64,000 nucleotides of DNA from an uncultured Eudoraea sp. (GCF_947490415.1 NZ_CANLGX010000005.1:1-64000), one strand, 5' to 3'; counted from the stretch's first letter, positions 27,253 to 37,241 are shown. A program made the numbers and translations. Notes: generated by a model not told the origin, from the letters alone.

Positions 27253-27436
27253 AAAAGATAAAGCAATTAATCTTGGTTTTTTGAACAAATAAGGCTTTGA
27301 TACTGAAAAGTTGAAGAGCCTAAGTTTGCTATATTTAAAAAATCTGTTAGAAATAATATTTGCTTCTTTTTTTAACATAATTTCAGAGTTGGTTGATTTA
27401 TCTTATGGTGCTTTTTACCGTTAACCAAACACTACC

Positions 27437-28411
27437 ATGAAAAAATTGCTGCTACTTTTCCTCACTTTTTCCAGTTTAATTATGCATTCGCAGAATCAGA
27501 ATATAAAGTTGGCTTCTGATATCTATCCTCCATTTACAGATGTAGAAGGTGAGAAAGGCTTCGCTCTAGAAATTGTGAAGGAGGCCCTGAATCGCGGAGG
27601 CATTCAAACAGACCTGACCATTACAGGGTTTACCGAGGTGTTGGACGGCATAAATACAGGGACTTACCACGGAAGTGCCGCCTTATGGAAAACGGAAGAC
27701 CGGGAAAACTATTTGCTTTATTCTGAACCATATCTTGAAAACCGTTTGATTTTAGTGGGCCGAAAAGGAAGTGATGTAAGTGCAAAATCCTTAAAAGAAT
27801 TAAAAGATAAAAAAATTGCAATCATTTCTGGCTATGCCTATGGGGCTTCTGTATATACGTCACTAGATGTTGTACTTATTCCCGGTAAGAGTGATCAGGA
27901 AAATCTGGAGAAATTATTAACATTCAAGACAGATTATATTCTGGTAGATGAATTGCTTATATCCTACTTACTAAACTATCAATTAAATGATATCAGCAGA
28001 TTTCTAGAAATTGGCAGCGAGGCCTTTATGATTCAACCCCTCCATCTTGCCGTTTTAAAGAATATGCCGAATGCGCAAAAAATAATTGAGGACTTTAATA
28101 GCAATATTATTACAATGATGTCTGATGGCACTTATAATAAAATACTGGAATTGAATTGGATTCAGTCGGATGTTGACGGCGATGGAGTTCTTGAACTGGT
28201 CATGCATGGAGATAGTGCAGGCAGAGAAGCACCCGCTTCTTACTATAAATTAATGACTGAAACCGCTATGACCGAAAGTACTGAAAGGTATTATATAAAC
28301 GGAGAAGTTTATGATGGATGGCAGGTCGTTCCGGCTAAATATAAAACTGACATTATTAAGGCGGCTAATATGAATAATTCTCCATCCAACGGTTTAAAAT
28401 TGAAGTTCTAA
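27437..28411 (+). CDS. Orphan family 3 solute-binding protein with C-terminal extension
   Basis: The 324-residue protein has a signal peptide (about residues 1-19, ending HSQ) and an SBP_bac_3 domain (residues ~22-240: IKLASDIYPPFTD, GFALEIVKEALNRGG, LKELKDKKIAIISGYAYG), typical of periplasmic amino-acid or small-molecule receptors. After it comes an ~80-residue tail with a DVDGDGVLELV calcium-loop-like motif and a region rich in Thr/Tyr. No ABC permease or ATPase is nearby, so a plain uptake role is not supported; sensing or a moonlighting role is possible. Confidence 0.85.
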   Translation: MKKLLLLFLTFSSLIMHSQNQNIKLASDIYPPFTDVEGEKGFALEIVKEALNRGGIQTDLTITGFTEVLDGINTGTYHGSAALWKTEDRENYLLYSEPYLENRLILVGRKGSDVSAKSLKELKDKKIAIISGYAYGASVYTSLDVVLIPGKSDQENLEKLLTFKTDYILVDELLISYLLNYQLNDISRFLEIGSEAFMIQPLHLAVLKNMPNAQKIIEDFNSNIITMMSDGTYNKILELNWIQSDVDGDGVLELVMHGDSAGREAPASYYKLMTETAMTESTERYYINGEVYDGWQVVPAKYKTDIIKAANMNNSPSNGLKLKF

Positions 28412-28714
28412 GGCAATCTGTCTATTATCTCCGTAAGCACTGAATTTTATTTGAGTAAGTAAGTTCACTTAAAAATATATCTCTGCGTTACAATGTTGTC
28501 AAATCTGAAATATGTTCGTTTTTTAAAGTAAAAAGCTACTTTTCAGATTCTATACTGAAATTATAATTTACTTCCATTTTTTAATTTAATACTTGATTTT
28601 CAATGTTTTACAGGCCTTATATTTATTATTTCACAATTTTAATGTAAATTTAACGTTAATTAATTGTAAATTAAATTTAAAATATTAAGTTGTACCTAAC
28701 TCTAAATCAAGATT
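28412..28714 (+). other. Gene-free AT-rich stretch
   Basis: Very AT-rich, with no long frame and no clear RNA gene. The right end (28625-28700) has several TTAAT/AATTTAA runs that could belong to a promoter for the small frame at 28715. Confidence 0.4.
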
Positions 28715-28831
28715 ATGAAAGCGAATGCCGATGTAAAGTCAAATAAAATAAGATTGAAAAAAATAGTCAGCTACGTCAAAACCTATGCGGAAAATTGCAG
28801 GTATTCATTCAATATGATGTTGACGCTTTAA
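28715..28831 (+). CDS. Possible 38-aa basic protein
   Basis: An ATG frame of 38 codons encodes a Lys-rich peptide (MKANADVKSNKIRLKKIVSY..., ending MMLTL). It ends at TAA 28829-28831, just inside the 3' end of rsmG on the other strand. The composition looks protein-like and an ATG starts it after a long AT-rich leader, but I recognise no family. It may be a real microprotein or chance. Confidence 0.35.
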   Translation: MKANADVKSNKIRLKKIVSYVKTYAENCRYSFNMMLTL

Positions 28832-29469
28832 CTTTTGCCTTTATACTTCATTGGCAAATAGACCACCTTTTTGGTCCTAAAAAAGTCCTCTTTAAAGAAT
28901 TCGGACAACTCAAATAGCTGTACATTTTTATAGTCTTTTAACTCTTCAGTCAGGTCGCCTCCCTTTAAATATAGGATGCCGTTTTTTAGTTCATGTATAG
29001 ATTTTTTCCTGATACGGCCCTGAACCCATCTAACAAAGGTAGGCATGGCCGCTACTGCCCTGCTAACAATAAAATCATACTGATCATCCAGTTCCTCAAC
29101 CCTTCTGTGACAGGTAGTAACATTTTTTAGTTCAAGGCCGGCTACCACTTCTTCCACAACTTTTATTTTCTTACCAATAGCGTCCACCAATGTAAAATGG
29201 GACTCTGGATAAAGTATGGCGAGAGGAATTCCCGGGAAACCACCACCGGTTCCTACGTCTAGAATAGAGGCTCCTTTTTTATAAGGTTGAATTTTAGCTA
29301 TCCCCAGGGAATGAAGCACATGACGCAAATAGAGTTCCTCTATGTCTTTTCGGGATACTACATTTATTTTTTCATTCCAGTCTTTATATAAAACTTCAAG
29401 GCGTATAAATTGCTCTTTTTGAATTTCAGATAAATTGGGAAAATATTTAAATATTATATCAGCTTGCAT
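28828..29469 (-). CDS. rsmG: 16S rRNA (guanine-527-N7)-methyltransferase
   Basis: RsmG (GidB) methylates G527 of 16S rRNA. The start at 29469 (213 aa; MQADIIFKYFPNLSE) matches the family length and lies 20 nt after an exact -7 box. The same frame extends 58 codons further upstream into the desaturase gene and is not needed. Motifs: NVVSRKDIEELYLRHVLHSL, SILDVGTGGGFPGIPLAI (SAM-binding) and FIVSRAVAAMP. Confidence 0.95.
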   Translation of the reverse strand: MQADIIFKYFPNLSEIQKEQFIRLEVLYKDWNEKINVVSRKDIEELYLRHVLHSLGIAKIQPYKKGASILDVGTGGGFPGIPLAILYPESHFTLVDAIGKKIKVVEEVVAGLELKNVTTCHRRVEELDDQYDFIVSRAVAAMPTFVRWVQGRIRKKSIHELKNGILYLKGGDLTEELKDYKNVQLFELSEFFKEDFFRTKKVVYLPMKYKGKS

Positions 29470-29488
29470 ATGTACCTTTGTATTTTGC

Positions 29489-29496
29489 CAAAAATA
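29489..29496 (-). promoter_or_regulatory. -7 promoter box of rsmG
   Basis: Read on the minus strand it is TATTTTTG, an exact TAnnTTTG match. It puts the transcript start near 29485, downstream of the longer frame's ATG, and so supports the 29469 start. Confidence 0.5.
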
Positions 29497-29590
29497 ATAC
29501 ATTCCCCAATAACCCCCTTTTAATTTATGGAGCAGGAAGGGTATTAAAAAGCAAGATATTACGTTATATTTACACAAATGATTTCTGCAT

Positions 29591-30694
29591 ATGGATTCAA
29601 CCACGATTAAATTTTCTCGAAAAGATTCGGCACAGTTCTTCAAAACCCTGAATAAAAGAGTTAATGATTATTTTAAGGAAAATGAAATAAAGAAAACCGG
29701 AAACTGGCGGTTGTATTTTAAAACTGCCATTATGTTTGGTCTTTTTTTGGCTCCTTATTTTATAATTTTGACTTTGAATTTACCTAATTGGGCAAATTTA
29801 TTATTAACCATTACCATGGGAATTGGAATGGCAGGCGTTGGCATGAATGTGATGCACGATGGAAACCATGGATCTTACTCAACTAAAAAGTGGGTGAATA
29901 AACTAATGGGGAGTAGTATTTATATACTTGCTGGAAATGTCTATAACTGGCAGGTACAACATAATGTTTTACATCATACTTACACAAATATTCATTCTCA
30001 CGATGAAGATCTTGAAGCAGGAAGAATATTGCGTTTTTCAGAACATGCCAAATGGCACAGGTTTCATAAGTTTCAGCATTATTATTCCTTATTCCTTTAT
30101 GGGTTGTTAACCTTTAATTGGGCAATAACAACAGATTTTATGCAAATGTACCGCTATACGAAACGTAAGTTGTCTTACGGTAAGTTTCCGAATCCTTTCC
30201 TAAACTGGAGTGTTTTAGTGGCTACTAAATTGATTTATATAACCATATGGATTGTATTACCTATGCTAGTTTTAGACATAGCTTGGTGGAAAATTTTACT
30301 TGGATTTTTTATTATGCACTATGTGGCGGGTGTAATTCTTAGCGTTGTTTTTCAATTAGCGCACGTTGTGGATGAGGCAGAAACACCTTTACCTGAAAAA
30401 GATGGCACCATGAAAAATACCTGGGCCATTCATCAATTGCTCACAACTGTTAACTTTGGAACTAAAAACAAAATTGTAAATTGGTTTACCGGAGGGTTAA
30501 ATCATCAGGTAGAGCATCATATCTTTCCAAATATCAGCCATATTCATTACACAAAAATCTCTAAAATTGTTAAACAGACGGCTAAGGAATTTAATTTACC
30601 TTATAACGAGTATAAAACTACAAGAAAAGCTATAATTTCGCATTTCAAACACTTAAAAGAATTAGGCAAAAAGCCTACATTACAGTACCAGTAA
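29591..30694 (+). CDS. Membrane fatty acid desaturase (linoleoyl-CoA desaturase-like)
   Basis: The 367-residue integral membrane di-iron enzyme introduces double bonds into acyl chains. All three histidine boxes are present: HDGNH (89-93), HNVLHH (124-129) and HQVEHHIFP (~304-312). Hydrophobic segments lie around residues 45-85 and 205-260. The Q-x-x-H-H third box is typical of front-end/acyl-CoA desaturases, but no cytochrome b5 domain is fused. It probably adjusts membrane fluidity. The aminotransferase gene follows 13 nt downstream. Confidence 0.92.
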   Translation: MDSTTIKFSRKDSAQFFKTLNKRVNDYFKENEIKKTGNWRLYFKTAIMFGLFLAPYFIILTLNLPNWANLLLTITMGIGMAGVGMNVMHDGNHGSYSTKKWVNKLMGSSIYILAGNVYNWQVQHNVLHHTYTNIHSHDEDLEAGRILRFSEHAKWHRFHKFQHYYSLFLYGLLTFNWAITTDFMQMYRYTKRKLSYGKFPNPFLNWSVLVATKLIYITIWIVLPMLVLDIAWWKILLGFFIMHYVAGVILSVVFQLAHVVDEAETPLPEKDGTMKNTWAIHQLLTTVNFGTKNKIVNWFTGGLNHQVEHHIFPNISHIHYTKISKIVKQTAKEFNLPYNEYKTTRKAIISHFKHLKELGKKPTLQYQ

Positions 30695-30707
30695 ATTTAT
30701 CGCAAGA

Positions 30708-31892
30708 ATGAGCAACCTTTTATCCGATAGAATTAAAAACATGTCTACTTCGGCCACTTTAGCTATGGCCGCAAAAGCCAGAGAATTAAGAACCCAGGGG
30801 AAAGATATCATAGGGTTAAGTTTAGGAGAACCGGATTTCAATATCCCTGAGTTTATCAAGGATGCAGCAAAAAAAGCTATTGATGAGAACTATAGCAGTT
30901 ACTCCCCGGTAGATGGGTACGCAGATCTTAAACAGGCCATCTCTAATAAATTTAAAAGGGATAATAATCTGGATTACGGGTTAAGCCAAATAGTTGTATC
31001 TACAGGGGCAAAACAATCTCTTGCTAACGTAGCAATGGTGATAATCAATAAAGGAGACGAAGTAATATTACCTGCTCCTTATTGGGTAAGCTATAGTGAT
31101 ATTGTGAAGCTTGCAGAAGGTGTTCCTGTTGAAGTTCCAACCAGCATAGAAACAGATTTTAAAATGACCCCTGAACAATTAGAGGCGTCCATCACTACCA
31201 AAACAAAAATGATTTGGTTTAGTTCACCTTGTAATCCGAGTGGATCTGTTTATAATAAAGAGGAGTTGGAAGGTATTGCTCACATATTAAAAAAATACCC
31301 GGAGATCCTGGTTGTATCCGATGAAATTTACGAACATATTAATTTCAGGGGTAAACATGAAAGTATTGCTACAATTGATGGGATGTATGACAGAACCATT
31401 ACTGTAAATGGTGTGTCTAAAGCCTTTGCTATGACGGGATGGAGAATTGGTTATATAGGAGCGCCTGAATGGATCGCTAAGGCCTGTACGAAATTTCAGG
31501 GTCAAATCACCAGCGGTGCAAATGCTATTGCACAACGCGCTACCATTGAGGCCTTAAATGCTCCCGTTAGTAAAATTAAATTCATGATTGATGAATTTCA
31601 TAAAAGACGAGATCTCTTATTACAGCTTTTGGGAGAAATAAACGGATTTAATTTAAATGTCCCGGAAGGTGCTTTTTATGTTTTTCCTGATATTTCAAGT
31701 TTCTTTGGAAAGACCCTTAACGGCTTTACAATCAATAACGCATCTGATTTTGCTTTATATCTGTTGGAAAACGCCAACGTGGCCACCGTTACCGGTGAGG
31801 CATTTGGCAATCCAAACTGTATCCGAATCTCCTATGCTGCTTCGGAAGACGAATTAAGGGAAGCTGTAAAAAGAATAAAAGCAGTAGTCTAA
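30708..31892 (+). CDS. aspC: Class I PLP-dependent aminotransferase, aspartate aminotransferase type
   Basis: The 394-residue enzyme is of the subgroup Ib aspartate aminotransferase type. Motifs are IIGLSLGEPDFNIPE near the N-terminus, STGAKQSLANV, SPCNPSGSVY (with the cofactor-binding Asn), VVSDEIYEHI, PLP lysine at about Lys238 in NGVSKAFAMTGWRIGY, and the C-terminal substrate Arg in NCIRISYAAS. Aspartate/2-oxoglutarate is the most likely pair; related activities such as prephenate transamination cannot be excluded. Confidence 0.92.
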   Translation: MSNLLSDRIKNMSTSATLAMAAKARELRTQGKDIIGLSLGEPDFNIPEFIKDAAKKAIDENYSSYSPVDGYADLKQAISNKFKRDNNLDYGLSQIVVSTGAKQSLANVAMVIINKGDEVILPAPYWVSYSDIVKLAEGVPVEVPTSIETDFKMTPEQLEASITTKTKMIWFSSPCNPSGSVYNKEELEGIAHILKKYPEILVVSDEIYEHINFRGKHESIATIDGMYDRTITVNGVSKAFAMTGWRIGYIGAPEWIAKACTKFQGQITSGANAIAQRATIEALNAPVSKIKFMIDEFHKRRDLLLQLLGEINGFNLNVPEGAFYVFPDISSFFGKTLNGFTINNASDFALYLLENANVATVTGEAFGNPNCIRISYAASEDELREAVKRIKAVV

Positions 31893-31926
31893 ATCCTATT
31901 TTAGTATTAATCGAATTTCTGAAATA

Positions 31927-33420
31927 TCATATCTTTTTCCAGAAATAGGGATTAAAAAGTATTAAAACAGTAAATAATTCCAGCCTTCCGGCTAGCATAA
32001 GAAAACCACACCACCATTTTCCCAGGGCCGGTAAACTATTGTAATTGCTTACGGGATTCAGACTGCCAAATGCGGGTCCAACATTTCCAAGTGAGGATGC
32101 TGCACCTCCAATTGCAGAAATAAAATCCAGACCTAAAAGACTAAGAACAAGGGCCCCAATTATAAATAATAACATATAAAGGACAAAGAAGGCAATAACG
32201 TTATATACAATATGTTCGCTAACCGTTTTATTATTAAACCTTACAGGAATAATTGCACTTGGATGCAAGGTTCTTTTAAATTCCAAAAGCCCATTCTTAA
32301 TAATTAACAAATGCCTCATTACTTTAATACCACCTGCTGTGGATCCAGCTGAGCCTCCCATAAACATCAGTCCAAAAAAGAAAACGGTTAAAAATGGTGT
32401 CCAGGCGGTAAAATCCGCCGTGACAAATCCTGTTGTCGTAATCACTGCAATTACCTGAAATAAAGCATGCCTGAAGGAGCTCTCCCCTTCGCCAAATGGC
32501 ATAGGGTAATAGTCAGACACCTCAACATTAGCCATAAAATATACTACTACGGCGGTGATCAATGTGAAAATAATAATAAAAATACCGTAGAATTTAAACT
32601 CTTCATCCCTGAGTACTCTTTGAATTTTCCCTTTAAATGCAAAATAACTCAACACAAAATTGCTGCCTGCAAGAAACATAAAGACAATGACAATATATTG
32701 AATAAGAGGTTGGTTGCTCCAATACGCCAGACTGGCATTTTTAGTAGAAAATCCGCCCGTGGATAATGTAGCCATGGAATGGTTTAGCGCATCAAAAAAA
32801 GACATCCCGGCAACTTTGAGTAAAAGTGTTTCTGCCGCGGTAAATCCCACATAAATTAACCAAAGCCTTTTGGCCGTGTCGGTAATCCTTGGATGCAACT
32901 TATCTGCACTCGGGCCAGGCGCCTCGGCTGAAAATAATTGCATTCCCCCAATTCCCAATAAAGGAAGAATGGCAATGGCCAGAACAATAATACCCATACC
33001 GCCTATCCAATGGGTGAGACTACGCCAAAAGAGAATCCCCTTGGGAATAGATTCAATATCATCAAGAATTGAAGCCCCTGTGGTAGTATATCCTGAAATA
33101 GTTTCAAAAAATGCATTGGTAATACTGGGAATGGCTCCGGAAAAAATATAGGGCATTACTCCAGAGGCAGACATCACAATCCAACCAAGGGTAACTATAA
33201 TATAACCTTCTTTCTTTTTTACTTCTTTATCATGACCCCTGGTATAAAACATAGCCAGAATTCCCAATAATAAAGTGATTATTGCGGCCAATGTAATATC
33301 TAGAGTAGCACCATCATTATAAACACCGCTGACCAAGGCAGCAATTAGCATGAAACCGCCATTAAATAATAACAGCAATCCCATGAGGTGGATTATTATT
33401 CTATAATTTAACCCTGTCAT
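31927..33420 (-). CDS. trkH: Potassium uptake protein TrkH
   Basis: The 497-residue membrane protein forms the K+ channel subunit of the Trk system. It has multiple transmembrane helices and the four-fold K+-filter loops, such as TTTGASILDD, STGGFSTKN, TTTGFVTAD and a final GNVGPAF. The loop GSAGSTAGGIKVMR is typical. It overlaps trkA by one base (TAATG), so the two are translationally coupled. Confidence 0.96.
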   Translation of the reverse strand: MTGLNYRIIIHLMGLLLLFNGGFMLIAALVSGVYNDGATLDITLAAIITLLLGILAMFYTRGHDKEVKKKEGYIIVTLGWIVMSASGVMPYIFSGAIPSITNAFFETISGYTTTGASILDDIESIPKGILFWRSLTHWIGGMGIIVLAIAILPLLGIGGMQLFSAEAPGPSADKLHPRITDTAKRLWLIYVGFTAAETLLLKVAGMSFFDALNHSMATLSTGGFSTKNASLAYWSNQPLIQYIVIVFMFLAGSNFVLSYFAFKGKIQRVLRDEEFKFYGIFIIIFTLITAVVVYFMANVEVSDYYPMPFGEGESSFRHALFQVIAVITTTGFVTADFTAWTPFLTVFFFGLMFMGGSAGSTAGGIKVMRHLLIIKNGLLEFKRTLHPSAIIPVRFNNKTVSEHIVYNVIAFFVLYMLLFIIGALVLSLLGLDFISAIGGAASSLGNVGPAFGSLNPVSNYNSLPALGKWWCGFLMLAGRLELFTVLILFNPYFWKKI

Positions 33421-34769
33421 TATATAAAGAGCCTTTCAATTTTTGAAATGGAATCTGGCAGACAGCATACCACTACCCTATCGCCTTCCTGAATCCTAAA
33501 ATCTCCCAGGGCAATATTTCCTTTACCATTTCTAACAACACCACCAATAATAGCTGCTCTTGGGAATTCCAGTTCGCGTATAATTTCTCCATTTACCTTT
33601 GAGGTAGCTTTTACTTCAAATTCCAGGATTTCGGCATTTAAGTTATTTAATCGGGTTAGAGCCACAACCTCACCCCTTCTTATATATCTAAAGATATTAT
33701 TTGCAGCGAGTAATTTCTTGTTAATTAAAGTATCAATACCAATGGACTGTGAGAGTTGAAAGTAGTCCATGTTTTCAACGAGAGCGATAGTTTTTTTGAT
33801 GTTCTTGGATCTCGCCATCAGACAAGACATAATATTAGTTTCAGAATTTCCGGTAACCGCAATAAATGCATCCATAGATTCCAGACTTTCCTCATCCAAT
33901 AACTCAACATTCCTACCATCGCCATTTATTACCAGTACATTAGGCAGACTATCAGATATGTCAAAAGCCTTTTCTTTGTTTTTTTCTATTAATTTTACAT
34001 TAAATTTTTTAGCACAAAGATCTCGGGCCGTATTAAAACCGACTTTACTTCCTCCTAAAATCATAACATTTTTTATGTCTTCCTTCGTTTTACCGGTAAG
34101 CTTGTAAAGTTCATCCACTCCTTCTTTGTCAGTTACAAAATACACCTGGTCCTTGTCTTTAAAAACTGTATCGCCCCTGGGAATAAGTGTAAACTGGGTT
34201 CCAACCCGTTGCATCGCAATAGGCATAAAATGTAATCCAGGAAATATATTTGCTGCATCTTTGACAGATTTGCCAATGAAAGGGGCCCCCGTAGGCAAGG
34301 TAACACCAACCATTATTAACGCCCCTGCCTCAAATTCGTAAGTGTCAAAAAAAGCGGACTGATTCAGTAAAAGCTGAATTTCTGTGGCGGCAAGCTCTTC
34401 AGGCGAGATCAATTCATCAATGCCCATTTCAGAAAATCTAATCAGTTCCTTGTTATCGATGAATTCAATATTAGAAATTCTTGCAATCGTTTTTTTACAC
34501 CCCATTTGTTTAGCTAATAAACAAAGGGTAATATTAGTTGTTTCAGAAGAAGTTACGCCAATTACAAGGTCAGAACTTTCAACTTTAGCCTCCCTTAATA
34601 TAGAAATTGAAGTTGCATCACCTTTTAGAACCTTTATGTCCAAATGATTGTCTGCGTAGGTTAAACTTTCCTTGTTGGAATCAATCAAAGTAATGTTCTG
34701 GGATTCATAAGATAAAAGTTTTGCCAAATGAAAACCTACTTCACCTGCCCCCGCAATAATAATTCTCAT
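33420..34769 (-). CDS. trkA: Trk system potassium regulatory protein TrkA
   Basis: The 449-residue cytoplasmic gating protein has two tandem RCK units. Each has a Rossmann nucleotide-binding part (MRIIIAGAGEVGFHLAKLL at the start and VMILGGSKVGFNTARDL near residue 235) followed by a TrkA_C domain. It controls TrkH in response to nucleotides. It is the first gene of a two-gene operon with trkH. Confidence 0.96.
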   Translation of the reverse strand: MRIIIAGAGEVGFHLAKLLSYESQNITLIDSNKESLTYADNHLDIKVLKGDATSISILREAKVESSDLVIGVTSSETTNITLCLLAKQMGCKKTIARISNIEFIDNKELIRFSEMGIDELISPEELAATEIQLLLNQSAFFDTYEFEAGALIMVGVTLPTGAPFIGKSVKDAANIFPGLHFMPIAMQRVGTQFTLIPRGDTVFKDKDQVYFVTDKEGVDELYKLTGKTKEDIKNVMILGGSKVGFNTARDLCAKKFNVKLIEKNKEKAFDISDSLPNVLVINGDGRNVELLDEESLESMDAFIAVTGNSETNIMSCLMARSKNIKKTIALVENMDYFQLSQSIGIDTLINKKLLAANNIFRYIRRGEVVALTRLNNLNAEILEFEVKATSKVNGEIIRELEFPRAAIIGGVVRNGKGNIALGDFRIQEGDRVVVCCLPDSISKIERLFI

Positions 34770-34990
34770 CTTTAGTCTTTATTAATTATCAAGAGTCCGA
34801 ATGTTGCGTAAAGGAGCTATTTTTATATAATATAAGCCATCGAAGCTCATGTACGTTGTATTTGCAAAGTTTGCAATGTCAAAATTACGCAATTTTATTT
34901 TGATTAATGTCTAACTTGGCATGCAAAAATGGACATCAAATCAATTTAGATTATCTCTATTAATACCCATTCTCGAAGCAGGCTTTATAT

Positions 34991-34998
34991 TATCTTTG
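34991..34998 (+). promoter_or_regulatory. -7 promoter box of ubiE-porT
   Basis: TATCTTTG, an exact TAnnTTTG match, 16 nt before the ubiE ATG; the same octamer precedes rpsO. Confidence 0.5.
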
Positions 34999-35014
34999 CC
35001 CGAAAATTTACCTT

Positions 35015-35743
35015 ATGCCCAAAAAAGTAAAACCTTATAAGACATCTACGCTTGGAAAAAAAGAACAGGTCACACAAATGTTTGACACAATTTCCGGTAG
35101 CTATGACGGCTTAAATCGGGTAATTTCTTTTGGAATTGATATCAAATGGAGAAACAGGGTAGTAAAGATTTTAAAGAAGAAAAACCCAAAAAATATCCTC
35201 GACATTGCAACTGGAACAGGAGATTTAGCTATTAATTTGGTTAAAACTGGAGCAGAACAAATTATAGGTTTGGATATTTCCAGGGGAATGCTGGAGGTGG
35301 GAAAAAAGAAAGTGGCAGATAAAGATTTAAATACCACTATAAAAATGATTGTTGGAGATAGTGAAAACCTTCCTTTTGAGGATGACAGCTTCGATGCAGT
35401 TACCGTGGCTTTTGGGGTTCGGAATTTTGAAAATCTTGAAAAAGGCTTATCCGAAATATATCGTGTTTTAAAACCTTCCGGTACGTTCGTAGTCCTCGAG
35501 ACTTCCGTACCCACCAAATCTCCTTTTAAGCAGGGGTATTGGTTTTATACTAAAAACATCCTTCCCTTAATTGGCAAACTTTTCTCCAAAGACCGTTCTG
35601 CCTATGCCTATCTTTCGGAATCTGCTGCAGTTTTTCCATACGGCCAGGCCTTCAACAATATTTTAGGGAAAATTGGGTTTATAGCTATGGAGAACAGGCC
35701 ACAGACTTTTGGAGTGGCATCTATATATATAGCTACAAAATAG
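35015..35743 (+). CDS. ubiE: Demethylmenaquinone methyltransferase
   Basis: The 242-residue SAM enzyme carries out the last step of menaquinone synthesis (MenG/UbiE). Motifs are [33 protein letters not shown] (motif I), [17 protein letters not shown] and [14 protein letters not shown]. Menaquinone is the quinone used by NQR in this group. It is 4 nt upstream of porT, a pairing I know from other Bacteroidetes. Confidence 0.96.
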   Translation: MPKKVKPYKTSTLGKKEQVTQMFDTISGSYDGLNRVISFGIDIKWRNRVVKILKKKNPKNILDIATGTGDLAINLVKTGAEQIIGLDISRGMLEVGKKKVADKDLNTTIKMIVGDSENLPFEDDSFDAVTVAFGVRNFENLEKGLSEIYRVLKPSGTFVVLETSVPTKSPFKQGYWFYTKNILPLIGKLFSKDRSAYAYLSESAAVFPYGQAFNNILGKIGFIAMENRPQTFGVASIYIATK

Positions 35744-35747
35744 AAGA

Positions 35748-36446
35748 ATGAAATATATCTTATTTTTTCTGATAGGTATCTTACTGCTGGTCACTAGTCC
35801 AATGCATGCTCAATTTAAAGAAAAACCCATCATAAATCTTGAAAATGAAGATAAAGCATTATTAAATTGGGGATATTTTCTAGGATTTAATCAATATGAC
35901 TTCAAATTTGAATACAAAAACGACCTGGATGATGTTTTGGTAGAAAAATCTATTGGTTTCAATGTAGGTCTGATCGGTGAATTGAGGCTTAATGAATTTT
36001 TGGACCTTCGCTTTGAACCCGGACTGTTTTACACTAAACGAACTTTAGGATATAAAGGATTTGCCGATCCAAATGATGCACTAAGAGATGTAAAATCTAC
36101 CTATATCAATTTTCCCTTACTTTTAAAAGTAAGTGCCAGAAGATTTGGCAACTGGAAACCATATATTATTGGTGGTGCGTCTGCTTCTTTAAATTTGGGT
36201 AGTAATGAGGCTAGTCTTGACGATAACAGCAGTGGTACTTTTCGAATGACAAAAACACTCTATAACTGGGAAATTGGATTTGGAATTGATTTCTACACAG
36301 AATATTTTAAATTTTCCCCTTCTATAAGAGGGGTCTTTGCTCTCAGTAATGAATTAGTCCCTGACAATGATCCAAACAGTCCATGGACCGGAAATATAGA
36401 TGCAATGAAAACCAGAGGGGTTTTCGTGAATTTTACTTTTGAATAA
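35748..36446 (+). CDS. porT: Type IX secretion/gliding protein PorT (SprT)
   Basis: The 232-residue outer-membrane protein has a signal peptide (about residues 1-21, ending MHA/Q) and an alternating beta-barrel pattern ending in aromatic VFVNFTFE. It matches the PorT/SprT family, which is required for T9SS secretion in Porphyromonas gingivalis and Flavobacterium johnsoniae: NWGYFLGFNQYDFKFEY, LRFEPGLFYTKRTL, STYINFPLLLKVSA. It forms an operon with ubiE. Together with the Plug gene at 22511 it supports a working T9SS. Confidence 0.9.
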   Translation: MKYILFFLIGILLLVTSPMHAQFKEKPIINLENEDKALLNWGYFLGFNQYDFKFEYKNDLDDVLVEKSIGFNVGLIGELRLNEFLDLRFEPGLFYTKRTLGYKGFADPNDALRDVKSTYINFPLLLKVSARRFGNWKPYIIGGASASLNLGSNEASLDDNSSGTFRMTKTLYNWEIGFGIDFYTEYFKFSPSIRGVFALSNELVPDNDPNSPWTGNIDAMKTRGVFVNFTFE

Positions 36447-36497
36447 ACAAAAGTATATTAAAGGCCTGGGGGTTTTTCTACTTCCAAATCTTATCTA

Positions 36498-37241
36498 TTA
36501 AATAGTTGAACTTTTGTCTCTTCTAATTTCACTTAAGAAAATGGCTGTGGCAGTTGCAACATTTAAACTTTCAGTAGTTTTTTTGCCATATTGAGGGATA
36601 CTTATTCTGTTTTCATGATCTATCAGAAGGCCTGCTTTATGAGATATGCCCTTGCCTTCATTCCCCAATATTAATAACCCCTTTTCAGGAAGATTTGTCG
36701 AGTATACAGAATTCCCATTCATGTATGTGCCATAAGCAACACTATTGTTTTCTTCAAGTAGTGCGGTAATATCGGTATAAACAATATTAACCCTGGCAAT
36801 AGAACCCATAGTTGCTTGTAAGACTTTATGATTATAACAATCTACGGTATCGGGAGAACAAACCAAATGTGCTACTCCAAACCAGTCGCATAACCTTATG
36901 ATGGTTCCCAGATTTCCCGGGTCCTGTACAGCATCTAAAACAACCACCCAATCAGAAAAGTTAATGGCTGTTGGTTCAGGAATTTCAAAAATTCCCAATA
37001 TTTTATTTGGACTTTTATGAGAACTTATTCTTGATAAATCCTTTTCTGAAATATAATGAACTTCTACTTTGTTTTTTGTCCTAAATTCGGGATCGGCACT
37101 GTAGATACTATGGGTCTTAAATTTAGAACTCAAAAGCTCTGAAACGACCTTTTTCCCCTCTGCCACAAAAAGTCCGTTTTGAATTCGGTACTTTTTTTGA
37201 TATAAGCTTTTTATAAATTTTAATTGACTTTTAACAACCAT
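36498..37241 (-). CDS. SPOUT-family RNA methyltransferase (TrmH/SpoU type)
   Basis: The 247-residue protein has an N-terminal RNA-binding substrate domain (residues ~1-95; FIKSLYQKKYRIQNGLFVAEGKK) and a SPOUT methyltransferase domain with the knot motifs LDAVQDPGNLGTIIRLCDWFG, LLILGNEGKGIS and ISIPQYGKKTTESLNVATA. It probably 2'-O-methylates rRNA or tRNA; the target cannot be told from sequence. It is divergent from tamL, whose promoter overlaps its 5' end. Confidence 0.92.
   Translation of the reverse strand: MVVKSQLKFIKSLYQKKYRIQNGLFVAEGKKVVSELLSSKFKTHSIYSADPEFRTKNKVEVHYISEKDLSRISSHKSPNKILGIFEIPEPTAINFSDWVVVLDAVQDPGNLGTIIRLCDWFGVAHLVCSPDTVDCYNHKVLQATMGSIARVNIVYTDITALLEENNSVAYGTYMNGNSVYSTNLPEKGLLILGNEGKGISHKAGLLIDHENRISIPQYGKKTTESLNVATATAIFLSEIRRDKSSTI

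Noticed and set aside
29470-29643. 58-residue N-terminal extension of RsmG
   Set aside because: It overlaps the desaturase gene and its own promoter box; family members start near the chosen ATG.
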